Shown: piece by piece, positions 1-7,468 of the stretch
Position numbering within the stretch: position 1 is the first letter of the stretch
Layout of the letters: each line of letters starts with the position of its first letter
Assembly: GCA_036510735.1 (NCBI GenBank)
Contig: DATCDK010000021.1
Span: 1-16,334 of the forward strand
DNA length: 16,334 nucleotides
Source of the DNA: PALSA-607 sp036510735
GTDB lineage: Bacteria > Actinomycetota > Actinomycetes > Acidothermales > Acidothermaceae
Direction of reading: 5' to 3'
Translations under genes and position numbers: made by a program
The notes under the pieces: generated by a model
What the model was told of the DNA's origin: nothing
The model's input: only the letters and a program-made list of their open reading frames with translations
Databases searched by the model: none

Positions 1-74
1 CTGCTGCTGCACGCCGCGACGAGCGAGGCGACGACGAGCAGCACCCCCACCGAGGTCTTCTTCACACTGACCAT
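1..74 (-). CDS. Lipoprotein N-terminus (partial), probable ABC-transporter solute-binding protein
   Basis: Only the first 20 to 25 codons are in the window; the gene runs off the left edge on the minus strand. The reading is a type II (lipoprotein) signal peptide: a short basic start (SVKKTS), a hydrophobic run (VGVLLVVASLV) and a lipobox VAAC followed by serines, so the mature protein would be lipid-anchored at its N-terminal cysteine on the outer face of the membrane. Starts are ambiguous. In-frame ATGs lie at 86, 80 and 74, and a GTG at 65 has the GGAG of 78-75 nine bases before it, which is the best Shine-Dalgarno spacing. The gene is divergent from a LacI-family regulator, the usual place for the binding protein of a sugar ABC importer. 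That role is inferred from context only, because no mature-domain sequence is visible. Confidence 0.7.
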   Translation of the reverse strand, partial: MVSVKKTSVGVLLVVASLVAACSS

Positions 75-126
75 CTCCATTTCCATTCGCAATCGCCCGC
101 CAATGCCGCGGGAAGGCCTAGTGGGA

Positions 127-138
127 TTAAGCGTTTTA
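127..138. promoter_or_regulatory. Possible LacI-family operator half of the divergent region
   Basis: The core AAGCGTTT (129-136) fits the AANCGNTT centre that is common in LacI-family operators, but the symmetry does not extend well outward. It lies about 50 bases before the leftward lipoprotein gene, where a repressor could block it. Together with the site at 216-229 it is the only structure noticed in the 87-310 intergenic stretch. Confidence 0.3.
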
Positions 139-215
139 GTAACCGAACGTGCGCCACGGTAGAGACGTCGCGCACGGCGGTCAAGGCCGCTGCGGGATTC
201 GAGTACCAGTCGATA

Positions 216-229
216 TGCAACCGTTACCA
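216..229. promoter_or_regulatory. Possible LacI-family operator between divergent lipoprotein and regulator
   Basis: TGCAACCGTTACCA has a central CG and outer TG/CA arms and fits the imperfect palindromes bound by LacI-family proteins (TGNAANCGNTNNCA). It sits just before a weak promoter-like pair, TTGCGC (234-239) and TTAAGT (257-262) with 17-base spacing, reading toward the regulator. A repressor bound here could control both divergent genes. The regulator encoded at 363 is the obvious candidate. Confidence 0.35.
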
Positions 230-310
230 GTCCTTGCGCATCGGGCACTAAACCAGTTAAGTAATCCTGTCATCGCCATCACGGCTGGTCGTGCCAGGGA
301 GACGTGAAGC

Positions 311-361
311 ATGACCCGAACCGCAGGCAGCGGTGCTAACTTCTCGTCTCGTGAAGGGTGA
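311..361 (+). CDS. Possible 16-codon leader peptide before the LacI-family regulator
   Basis: ATG at 311 is preceded by a strong Shine-Dalgarno AGGGAGA (296-302) at eight bases. The frame reads MTRTAGSGANFSSREG and stops with TGA at 359-361, one base before the GTG (363) that I prefer as the regulator start. This termination-reinitiation spacing suggests translational coupling. No hydrophobic, attenuator-like or codon-biased pattern is evident in the peptide. It may also be chance. Confidence 0.35.
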   Translation: MTRTAGSGANFSSREG

Positions 362-362
362 A

Positions 363-1502
363 GTGAAGCGGCCCACGATCGCTGATGTGGCACGCGAGGC
401 GGGAGTCTCGCAGGCCTCTGTTTCGTTTGCGCTGAATGGTCAGCGCGGCGTGTCCGAATCGACGCGGCGACGGGTGATTGCCATCGCGAAGGAGATCGGC
501 TGGAACCCGAACGGCGCAGCGCGTGCGTTGTCGGGGGCGGCAAGTAACACCATCGGCATCGCGCTGCGCCGGCCGGCTCGCATCCTTGGCATCGAGCCGT
601 TCTTCATGGAGTTGATCAGTGGCGTCGAGGCGGAGCTTTCAACGCGCTCCTACGCACTGACCCTGCAGGTCGTCGCCGATCAAGCCGCCGAGCTTGCCGT
701 GTACCGCCGGTGGTGGGGTGAGCGTCGAGTCGATGGCGTCCTTGTTTGCGACCTCCGGGTCGATGACCCACGCATCCACGTCCTCGAAGAGCTTGCACTG
801 CCGACAGTTGTGCTCGGCGCAGCAGCGGGGAGCCGCAGCCTGGGCAATGTCTGGTCCGACGATGCTGCGGCCATCGTCGAGGCGGTGGAGTATCTCGCCG
901 CGCTCGGACACCGCCGAATCGCGCGTGTCGGCGGGCTTCCCGAACTCCTCCACACCGCGATCCGCACTGACGCCTTTGCCGACTCGTGCCGACGCATGGG
1001 TGTCGAGGCGGCCGTCACCATCTCCTCCGACTACACAGGTGAGGAGGGCGCGCGCGCGACCCGCCGGCTGCTGAGTTCGGCAGACCGACCGACCGCGGTT
1101 ATCTACGACAACGACATCATGGCCGTCGCGGGGCTCGGGGTCGCCCACGAGATGGGCCTCTCCGTACCGGGCGACGTGTCGCTGGTGGCATGGGACGACT
1201 CACCGCTCTGTCAGCTTGTGCATCCCGCGCTGACCGCGTTGTCGCGCGACATTCCGGAATACGGCGCAATTGCGGCTCGTCAGTTGTTGTCGGTGATCGC
1301 AGGCGCGTCGGCCGAGTCGATACAAGACGATGCGCCGCACCTAGTGACACGTGGAAGCACAGCCGCACCCTCACCGAAGCCCTCATCGGCGAAGACACCC
1401 GCGGCGAGGACACCCGCGGCGAGGACACCGGCGGCGAGGACACCGGCGGCGAAGACACCGGCCGTCAAGCGGCCGACGAGATCGTCGCGCGCTGCGGGCT
1501 GA
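363..1502 (+). CDS. LacI-family transcriptional regulator with lysine/alanine/proline-rich tail
   Basis: A DNA-binding repressor of the LacI/GalR family, probably responding to a sugar. The N-terminal helix-turn-helix reads TIADVAREAGVSQASVSFAL (residues 5-24), followed by a hinge and a periplasmic-binding-protein-like effector core up to about residue 333 (LVTRGST). Family members normally end there. This one carries about 46 more residues with five KTPAA/RTPAA-type repeats, rich in K, R, A and P like the tails of actinobacterial histone-like proteins. I choose GTG 363 because AAGGG lies five bases upstream and the HTH then starts at the usual distance. GTGs at 351 and 333 are in frame but lack a good ribosome site. 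It is divergent from a lipoprotein gene, which it probably controls. Confidence 0.9.
   Translation: MKRPTIADVAREAGVSQASVSFALNGQRGVSESTRRRVIAIAKEIGWNPNGAARALSGAASNTIGIALRRPARILGIEPFFMELISGVEAELSTRSYALTLQVVADQAAELAVYRRWWGERRVDGVLVCDLRVDDPRIHVLEELALPTVVLGAAAGSRSLGNVWSDDAAAIVEAVEYLAALGHRRIARVGGLPELLHTAIRTDAFADSCRRMGVEAAVTISSDYTGEEGARATRRLLSSADRPTAVIYDNDIMAVAGLGVAHEMGLSVPGDVSLVAWDDSPLCQLVHPALTALSRDIPEYGAIAARQLLSVIAGASAESIQDDAPHLVTRGSTAAPSPKPSSAKTPAARTPAARTPAARTPAAKTPAVKRPTRSSRAAG
1392..1466 (+). repeat. Five 15-bp tandem units encoding KTPAA/RTPAA
   Basis: Five in-frame units (AAG or AGG, then ACA CCC/CCG GCG GCG) encode KTPAA, RTPAA, RTPAA, RTPAA and KTPAV. They differ by single bases only. The unit is an exact multiple of three, so copy-number change by slippage would lengthen or shorten the regulator tail without breaking its frame. 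Confidence 0.9.
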
Positions 1503-1528
1503 CGCGCCCAACGCTCTATCGTGGAACG

Positions 1529-2050
1529 GTGAACGAACCGAGCGAGCCGGCCGGATTCTTCGCTGCAGCGTCCGACGCGCCACGGGAGCTGCGACCCGTG
1601 GTGGTGTTGCTGATGCTGAACCTCGCGGTGTCGATCCTCCTGACCGTCGCGACGCTGCTGACGAGGCACAGCATCGTCAACTACCAGCTGGACCACCGGC
1701 ACATCACCGACCCGGCCCAGAGGCGGACGCTGCGCGACAGCTATACAGCTGGCATCGTGACTCGCGCGGTGGCCAATGTCGTGGTCAGCATCGTCTACGT
1801 CTTCTTGGTCCGCGCGCTCTTCCGCGGCCGACGGTGGGCCTACCGGCGCGTCGTCCTGATCGCTGGCATCGGCATCGTCGGCCTGCTGGTCTTGCAGTTC
1901 AGCCCCTATCCCACGTGGATGCGGGTCGAACAACTCTTGCAGGCAGTGATCCTCGGCGCCCTCTTGTTGTGCGTGCTTCGACCTGAGGTTCGCTCCCACT
2001 TCGTCGCGGGACTTCCCGGTCGAGATCAGGGACGCTTCGGCCGTAAGTAG
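1529..2050 (+). CDS. Small membrane protein of unknown function, four predicted helices
   Basis: A 173-residue protein that I do not assign to a named family. Four hydrophobic segments are visible: about residues 23-44 (VVVLLMLNLAVSILL), 78-97 (VANVVVSIVYVFLV), 109-127 (VVLIAGIGIVGLLVL) and 138-153 (AVILGALLLCVL). A polar loop of about 30 residues lies between helices one and two. Arginine-rich segments flank helix two, suggesting cytoplasmic faces. The open frame extends upstream to 1190, but that part overlaps the regulator and reads its repeats as GEDTR/GEDTG, so GTG 1529 is taken as the start, 26 bases after the regulator's stop. The ribosome site is weak (GGAA). It is probably co-transcribed with the regulator. 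Its function is unknown. Confidence 0.7.
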   Translation: MNEPSEPAGFFAAASDAPRELRPVVVLLMLNLAVSILLTVATLLTRHSIVNYQLDHRHITDPAQRRTLRDSYTAGIVTRAVANVVVSIVYVFLVRALFRGRRWAYRRVVLIAGIGIVGLLVLQFSPYPTWMRVEQLLQAVILGALLLCVLRPEVRSHFVAGLPGRDQGRFGRK

Positions 2051-2079
2051 GCCGTGGTTTGATCTTGGACGGGAGCCTG

Positions 2080-2124
2080 TCTAAGCCGATCTAAGCGCGT
2101 CTAAGACATCGGGCCCGGGCTAAG
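2080..2124 (+). repeat. Helically phased TCTAAG direct repeats
   Basis: TCTAAG occurs at 2080, 2090 and 2100, exactly 10 bases apart, and a fourth copy (GCTAAG) starts at 2119. They lie in the 194-base gap between the membrane protein and the small basic protein, about 120 bases before the latter's start. Repeats on one face of the helix are typical of sites for regulators that bind as tandem monomers. No regulator is identified. The rest of the gap holds only GC-rich sequence with a GGGCCCGGG palindrome-like stretch. Confidence 0.6.
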
Positions 2125-2244
2125 CCAACGCCGGTCGATCCGGGCTCCCAAGATAGGGATTCCTTCGGATGTGGCGCCCTACCTCACCCGCGCATTGTTG
2201 ATCTCGCCAGCAAAGCGCAGCAGCCACAGAGGAGCCCGATTCCC

Positions 2245-2469
2245 ATGCTTGAACACTTCGCAGATGCAGAGGTTGCCTACCGTCGCGGGCAGATCCAGCG
2301 CAGTGCCCGCCCGAGCCGTCGGGCGACCGGCCCGAGCCTGATCCAGCGGTTCCGGGACGCGCATCGCAAGAACCGCAACCCGGTTCGCGGTGCGTCGCGG
2401 TACGAGTCGGACGGACCTCTGACCCGACGGGTCGAGGACTACTGGATCAGCGCCGCAACGCACCACTGA
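2245..2469 (+). CDS. Small arginine-rich protein of unknown function
   Basis: A 74-residue protein with no recognised family. It is polar and strongly basic (many R and K, for example QRFRDAHRKNRNP), has no membrane segment or cysteines, and contains a predicted helical start (LEHFADAEVAYRRG). The ATG is supported by AGAGGAG (2228-2234) ten bases upstream. It ends 29 bases before the LAL regulator and may be co-transcribed with it. The overlapping minus-strand frame at 2179-2466 is a shadow without a ribosome site. Confidence 0.6.
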   Translation: MLEHFADAEVAYRRGQIQRSARPSRRATGPSLIQRFRDAHRKNRNPVRGASRYESDGPLTRRVEDYWISAATHH

Positions 2470-2498
2470 CCGCAGCCCCCGTCACTCATCCGAGAAAC

Positions 2499-5480
2499 GT
2501 GGTGGTGGCGTCCGTCATGATGGCAGGTGTGCCTCTGGACACGCGTGCCACGCCGCTGATCGGGCGAGTCGATGAGCTTCGCACGTTGTGCGACCTCGTG
2601 GGCCTCGGCCCGACCGCCGGCGGCGCAGTCGTGCTCGGCGGCGACGCCGGCGCGGGCAAGAGCCGCCTTGTCGCCGAGTTGAGCGAGCGAGCCCGATCGC
2701 ACGGCTGGCGGGTGCTCGTCGGACACTGCCTCGATTTCGGCGACAGTTCGCCGCCGTACCTCCCGTTCAGCGAGGCGCTCGGTCGACTCGCCACCGACAG
2801 CCCAGCCGAAGCGGAATCCCTGCTCGCCGCGAGCCCGGCGATCGCCCGACTGCTCCCGGCGCAGCGCCTGCTCACCGAGTCAGACCACGCGATGGAACCG
2901 ACGGGGCGCACGGCGTTGTACGACGCGCTGCACGGCGCGCTGACCCAACTCAGCGCCGACATTCCGCTGCTGCTCATCATCGAAGACGTCCACTGGGCCG
3001 ATCAGTCGACGCGCGACCTGCTGCGCTTCCTGTTCGCCCGGCAGTTCACCTCGCGAACCGCGATCCTGGCGACCTACCGCACCGACGACCTGCACCGTAG
3101 TCACCCGCTGCGTGCGGCTCTGGCCGAGTGGTCGCGGCTATCGGCGGTGTCGCGCCTACAGCTCGGGCCGCTGACCGACGCGGAGTCGCGGCTGTTGATC
3201 CGCGCACTGCACAGCAGTCCTCTCCCCGAGCCGGAGTTGGTGCGCATCCTTGCTCGCGCCGAAGGCAATCCATTCTTCATCGAGGAGTTGGTCGCGGCCG
3301 CGACGGTTGGCGGTGCGCTGCCGACAGATCTCGCCGACTTACTTCTGGTGCGACTTGAGCAAATCGGCGACGATGGCCGGCTCGTTGTGCGCGCCGCGTC
3401 GGTCGCGGGTCGCCGCGTGTCACATGAACTCCTCGCACGCGGCGCGGAGCTCGGCGACGCGGCGCTTGATGCTGCGGCGCGCGCGGCGGTTGAGGCCAAC
3501 ATCTTGGTCGCCCTAGGCGATGACGGTTACGGCTTCCGCCACGCGTTGTTAGCCGAGGCGGTCTACCAGGACCTGCTGCCAGGCGAGCGCGTCAGGTTGC
3601 ATGCGGCGTATGCCGCTGCCCTCGCGAGCCATCAGGTTCAAGGGTCCGCCGCCGAGCTGTCCCGCCACGCACGTGCGTCGCACGACCTCATCACCGCCAC
3701 CCGCGCCAGCATCGAGGCGGGCGACGAGGCGATGACAGTTGGCGGCCCCGAAGACGCGTTGCACCACTACGAGCTCGCGCTAGAGCTTCTCGGTGACCCG
3801 CACGTCGCGGCCGGGGTGGCCGCCGATCCTGATGCGCCGAACCGGGTCACGCTCGTCGTCCGGGCCAGCCAAGCCGCCGCCGCAGCTGGTCATCCGTACC
3901 GTGCGATAGCGCTGTCCGAGGACGAGCTTGCGGCGCTTCCTGCGGACGCACCGAAGCTCGCTCGCGTTCGGTTGATCCACGCGATCGTCTCGACCGCGCT
4001 GATCCTTGACACCAACCTCGACTTGCTCGCCATGACAACCGAGGCCGTGCAGCTGATGGCCGACGAGCCGCCAAGCTCGATGCGCGCGCACGTCCTCAAC
4101 ATCCACGCACGCGCCAACGCCGATCGGTCGCGTGATGACGAAGCGACCCGGTGGGCTACCGAGGCGCTGGCGATTGCGCAGTCGCTGCACCTTGCCGAGG
4201 TCGAGACCGACGCGACCTTGCTGCTGGCCCGTCTCGACGAGCGCTCGGGCAATCCGGACGCCGCAAAAGCTGCGATGACCAAGGCCATCGCTGGGGCTGC
4301 CGCTGCGGGCGAGCAGATGGCCGAGCTTCGCGGCCTCTACAACCTGGCGAGCCTTGAGTACGGCCAGGGTCGGCTCCCGCAGGCACTCGCGCTGTACCAA
4401 CAGGCTGCCGCCAAGGCCCGCGACAACGGCCGGCCGTGGGCGCAGTACGGCCTCGAGGCCACCGTGATCGGCGCCATCGTCGCGTACGTCGCGGGCGACT
4501 GGGAGCTGGCCGAACGAATCATCGACTCCTCCGGCCAGAACTCACCCGAGCAGGCACAGACCATGCTCGACGCCGTTGCCCTCGAAATCGCCGCTGGTCG
4601 CGGCGAGGTCAGCTGGCTCGACGCGTTGCCGCGGCTTCGCACCTGGTGGCTGCGCGACGGGTTGATCGCGATCACCAGCGGCGGCGCCGCGATCGAGTTG
4701 TACGGCTACCTCCGCGACATCGATACCGCGACGGCCACGCACGCTGAGGTCATTACCAGCGTCTCGCGAATCTGGCAGTACATGGCATTCGGGGCCCGCG
4801 TCCGGCTGGCGGCCCTGCTGCTCGGCCAACTCGCAAACGCAGCATCCACGGCGACGGCCACCGAGCGTGAACGATTGGTGCGCCAGGGCGATCAGCTTGC
4901 GAGATCGGCGCTGGAGGTCGCGGCGTCGGTCCGTCACAACGGTCCTGAAGGCCGGGCTTGGGCCAGTCGCGTCGCCGCCGAGAAGGCCCGTCTGCACTGG
5001 GTGGGCGGCGGTGCCGACTCCACACCCGAGTTCGGATTGATCGAAGCCTGGCAGGAGTCGGTCGACGCTTTCGCTGCGTTCGGTCACGTGTACGAGACCG
5101 CACGATCGAGGGCTCGCCTAGCCGCGGTGCTGCGTGCGGCAGGCAAGGTCGCGCAGGCGAAGGTCGAGTCCGAGGCGGCACGTGAGGTCGCCGAACGCCT
5201 CGGTGCCCAACCGCTGTTACGCGAGCTTCGTGGGCTGACCGGGTACGACGCCGCCGCGGTGCGATCTGTGGTCAAACGAGAGTCGCAGGCCCTCACGCCG
5301 CGCGAGCAGGAAGTACTTGCGTTGGTCGCGACCGGCCGGAGCAACCGCGACATCGCGGGGCAACTCTTCATCAGCGCCAAGACGGTCAGCGTGCACATCT
5401 CCAACGTGCTCGCCAAGCTCGAGGCGACGAGTCGCACCGAGGCGGTGGCGGTCGCCCGCCGGCGCGGCCTCCTCGGCTAG
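2499..5480 (+). CDS. Large ATP-binding LuxR-family (LAL/MalT-like) transcriptional regulator
   Basis: A 993-residue cytoplasmic STAND-type regulator. The N-terminus is an AAA/NB-ARC-like ATPase. It starts with LIGRVDELRTL, then has the Walker A motif GDAGAGKS (residues 48-55) and the Walker B region LLLIIEDVHWAD (ED at 162-163). A long helical, TPR-like middle presumably binds effectors or partners. The last 60 residues are a LuxR/GerE helix-turn-helix (LTPREQEVLALVATGRSNRD, then ISAKTVSVHISNVLAKL). In this family ATP binding and an inducer drive oligomerisation and transcription activation. All hallmarks are intact and the length is typical. The start is uncertain: GTG 2499 gives the longest frame, with ATG at 2517 and 2520 as alternatives, and none has a strong ribosome site. 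The target is unknown. The broken SnoaL-like gene follows 69 bases downstream. Confidence 0.95.
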   Translation: MVVASVMMAGVPLDTRATPLIGRVDELRTLCDLVGLGPTAGGAVVLGGDAGAGKSRLVAELSERARSHGWRVLVGHCLDFGDSSPPYLPFSEALGRLATDSPAEAESLLAASPAIARLLPAQRLLTESDHAMEPTGRTALYDALHGALTQLSADIPLLLIIEDVHWADQSTRDLLRFLFARQFTSRTAILATYRTDDLHRSHPLRAALAEWSRLSAVSRLQLGPLTDAESRLLIRALHSSPLPEPELVRILARAEGNPFFIEELVAAATVGGALPTDLADLLLVRLEQIGDDGRLVVRAASVAGRRVSHELLARGAELGDAALDAAARAAVEANILVALGDDGYGFRHALLAEAVYQDLLPGERVRLHAAYAAALASHQVQGSAAELSRHARASHDLITATRASIEAGDEAMTVGGPEDALHHYELALELLGDPHVAAGVAADPDAPNRVTLVVRASQAAAAAGHPYRAIALSEDELAALPADAPKLARVRLIHAIVSTALILDTNLDLLAMTTEAVQLMADEPPSSMRAHVLNIHARANADRSRDDEATRWATEALAIAQSLHLAEVETDATLLLARLDERSGNPDAAKAAMTKAIAGAAAAGEQMAELRGLYNLASLEYGQGRLPQALALYQQAAAKARDNGRPWAQYGLEATVIGAIVAYVAGDWELAERIIDSSGQNSPEQAQTMLDAVALEIAAGRGEVSWLDALPRLRTWWLRDGLIAITSGGAAIELYGYLRDIDTATATHAEVITSVSRIWQYMAFGARVRLAALLLGQLANAASTATATERERLVRQGDQLARSALEVAASVRHNGPEGRAWASRVAAEKARLHWVGGGADSTPEFGLIEAWQESVDAFAAFGHVYETARSRARLAAVLRAAGKVAQAKVESEAAREVAERLGAQPLLRELRGLTGYDAAAVRSVVKRESQALTPREQEVLALVATGRSNRDIAGQLFISAKTVSVHISNVLAKLEATSRTEAVAVARRRGLLG

Positions 5481-5549
5481 TTCTCGCCGCGATCACGCAA
5501 CCGAGATATCGGATTGCGGGCGTCCCGCCTCATGCCAAAGAGTGTCACC

Positions 5550-5904
5550 ATGACGACGCCCGACCCGCACGTATTCGCGACCCGCTGGTGCGCCCAGTGG
5601 AACGACCACGATCTCGAGGGGCTGCTCACGCACTTCACCGATGATGTCGTTTTCAGGTCGCCGGTAGCGAGCCGCATTCTCGGTGGTGACGGCATCGTCC
5701 GTGGCAAGGTGGCGTTGCGCGCCTATTGGCAACGAGGGCTCCAGATGATTCCGGACTTTGCGGTTCGAGGTCATCGACGTGTACGGCGGCGTCGACACGC
5801 TGGTCATCAACTACCGCAACCAAGCCGGTACTCGGGTCTGCGAGGTGCTGACTTTCGTCGGCGAGCTTGTTAGTGAAGGTCATGGCACGTACCTGGTCGC
5901 TTAG
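5550..5904 (+). pseudogene. SnoaL/NTF2-like protein, broken by a +1 frameshift
   Basis: The first 70 or so residues (TTPDPHVFATRWCAQWNDHD, then YWQRGLQMIPD) resemble the small cone-shaped SnoaL-like/NTF2-like fold, often found in proteins that bind small hydrophobic molecules. After IPD the open frame turns into arginine-rich nonsense. The neighbouring frame continues the fold (RFEVIDVYGGVDTLVINYRN, ending EGHGTYLVA and TAG at 5902-5904). Removing one T from the TTT at 5757-5759 gives PDLRFEVID and a continuous 117-residue protein. ATG 5550 is chosen with AAAGAG seven bases upstream; ATG 5532 and TTG 5514 are also in frame. The change is either a real inactivating insertion or a homopolymer sequencing error. 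The stop lies four bases from the convergent HD/LuxR gene's end. Confidence 0.8.
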
Positions 5905-5908
5905 GGCG

Positions 5909-7468
5909 TCAGGCGACGACCGAGTTCTGTATCGCCCAGAGCATCGCGGCCGCCCGGCTTGAAACCCCGATCTTGCCGTACACGTGCTGAATGTGATGGT
6001 CGGCGGTCTTGGGCGAGATGAAGAGCTGGGTGGCGATCTCGCCGGTCGTGAGTCCACGGGCGGCCAACCGCAGCACCTCGACTTCTCGAGGTGTTAGCCC
6101 ATGAACATGCTTGGGCGACGTAGTGGTGAAGCCGTTCCGGTCGCCGTGGCCGGCTGCATCGAGTACGGCGCTGGTCGTGCGCTTATCGAGCACGCCACTT
6201 GCGACCATGCGACGAAGTTCAGCAGCGGCGGAGTCGTTTGAAAAGGCTGGCCGATCTGCGCGGTCGGTGGTGAGTCCGACGTAGATGTCGGTGGTGGCGA
6301 GGATCTGCCCACAGGTGCTCACGGCTTCGGATCGCACGCGCTTGTGGTACCCCGACCCGTTCGCTTTCTCGTGATGTGCTGCGGCGACCGGATTCAGCGC
6401 CGCGAGAGCCGGCGTCCGGCGCAGCATCTGCTCGGTCAGCATCGGATGCAATTCGACCCGGTCGAACTCTGCGCGGGTGAGCGCACCGGACTTGTCCAAG
6501 ATGGAGTTCGAGATCGCCGTCGTGCCGAACTCGTGGACTAGTGCAGCTCGGCGCAACGTCGTGATCTCGTCGTCGGAGCAGCCGAGTTGCGCGGCCGCGC
6601 CGGCGCTGAGCTGTGCGCATCGACGGCTGTGACCCGCCATGTAGGGCGACTTCAGGTCGATGAAATCGGCCGCAACTTCGAGCGCGTTATCGAGGTCGGC
6701 GCCCTCGAGAATCCGGCGTGGTCTCGGCTCGAGGCTGAGCACTGCGTCCCACGGATCGGTCTTTCCGAGACGCTCGAAGTAACCAGCTCCGTTCGCGGAA
6801 AATAGGTCGGCCAACTCGGGGTCGTAGGTGCGGTCACGACGCTCACGCACGGCGTCGAGAGCTTGCTCGGGGGAGAAGTGACGGGCGAGGGCTTCCATGT
6901 CGTGGCTGAGATGCACGACGCGCATAGCGAGCGGGATGTCTTCGCCGCTCGCGCCGGCCGGAAAGCCGTTTCCGTTCCATCGTTCGAACGTGAAGCGCAG
7001 TGCGTCGCGGACGTCGTCGCCCATGTCCAGTCGCCGCACCAGCATGTCGCCGACTTCGCATCCTGACGCGAAGTTATGCACGGCCCAATCGTGCGCGCCA
7101 GCTTTGATCGCCGCGACGATCTGCTCCTGTTCCTCCGGCGAGTGCCCGGCCGTGGCGTACGCGAACACATCGCGCATCACTTCCGCCGGGTTCGCTGCGT
7201 CGTGCACGAGCGTCTGCCCGCGAATCGCGATCTCGTCACCGAACAGGGTGGCAACCTCGTGCGCGTGGCCCGTGCAGCCGATGTAGCGCAGCAGTGCGAC
7301 CCAATAAACCGTTTCGGACAGTTGCGCATCGAAGCCTGCGTCTTCGCACATCGCCGACGCCAGCAGACACGAGCGCAACTGCGACTCGAGGGGTTGGCCG
7401 AACGCGTTGTCCTGCGCGAGAGCGAACGTCGCGATGAACTCGCCAAGCCGGAGCGGTTGACCAGAAAT
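5909..7468 (-). CDS. Tandem HD-GYP-like protein with C-terminal LuxR-type DNA-binding domain
   Basis: About 519 residues from the proposed ATT start (537 from GTG 7522). The N-terminal half is a degenerate HD-GYP-like domain: ALLRYIGCTGHAHE stands where HDxGK is expected, and FERWNGNGFP stands for HHExxDGxGYP. The second domain keeps GHSRR, the ELHP histidine, AAHHEKANGSGYH and TTDIYVGLTTDR, but its HD pair is HE (LVHEFGTT) and the following lysine is lost. The C-terminus is a GerE/LuxR HTH (LTPREVEVLRLAARGLTTGE, then ISPKTADHHIQHVYGKIG). HD-GYP domains hydrolyse cyclic-di-GMP. Here the altered metal ligands suggest weak activity or sensing, so I infer a nucleotide- or ligand-controlled transcription factor. 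It is divergent from the ABM-like gene, which it may regulate. No membrane segment is visible. Confidence 0.88.
   Translation of the reverse strand: MSGQPLRLGEFIATFALAQDNAFGQPLESQLRSCLLASAMCEDAGFDAQLSETVYWVALLRYIGCTGHAHEVATLFGDEIAIRGQTLVHDAANPAEVMRDVFAYATAGHSPEEQEQIVAAIKAGAHDWAVHNFASGCEVGDMLVRRLDMGDDVRDALRFTFERWNGNGFPAGASGEDIPLAMRVVHLSHDMEALARHFSPEQALDAVRERRDRTYDPELADLFSANGAGYFERLGKTDPWDAVLSLEPRPRRILEGADLDNALEVAADFIDLKSPYMAGHSRRCAQLSAGAAAQLGCSDDEITTLRRAALVHEFGTTAISNSILDKSGALTRAEFDRVELHPMLTEQMLRRTPALAALNPVAAAHHEKANGSGYHKRVRSEAVSTCGQILATTDIYVGLTTDRADRPAFSNDSAAAELRRMVASGVLDKRTTSAVLDAAGHGDRNGFTTTSPKHVHGLTPREVEVLRLAARGLTTGEIATQLFISPKTADHHIQHVYGKIGVSSRAAAMLWAIQNSVVA

Noticed and set aside
639..1148. 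Long minus-strand open frame opposite the first LacI gene
   Set aside because: It is fully antisense to a clear LacI-family gene, has low-complexity composition and no ribosome site; it is typical of shadow frames in high-GC DNA.
1392..1466. CRISPR-like array
   Set aside because: Units are contiguous 15-base tandem copies with no spacers and lie within a coding frame.
1190..1528. Upstream extension of the membrane-protein frame
   Set aside because: It overlaps the LacI gene and reads its 15-base repeats as GEDTR/GEDTG; no signal for a start there, and GTG 1529 fits gene spacing.
2179..2466. Minus-strand frame opposite the small basic protein
   Set aside because: The plus-strand frame has a good ribosome site and the minus frame has none; no recognisable motif.
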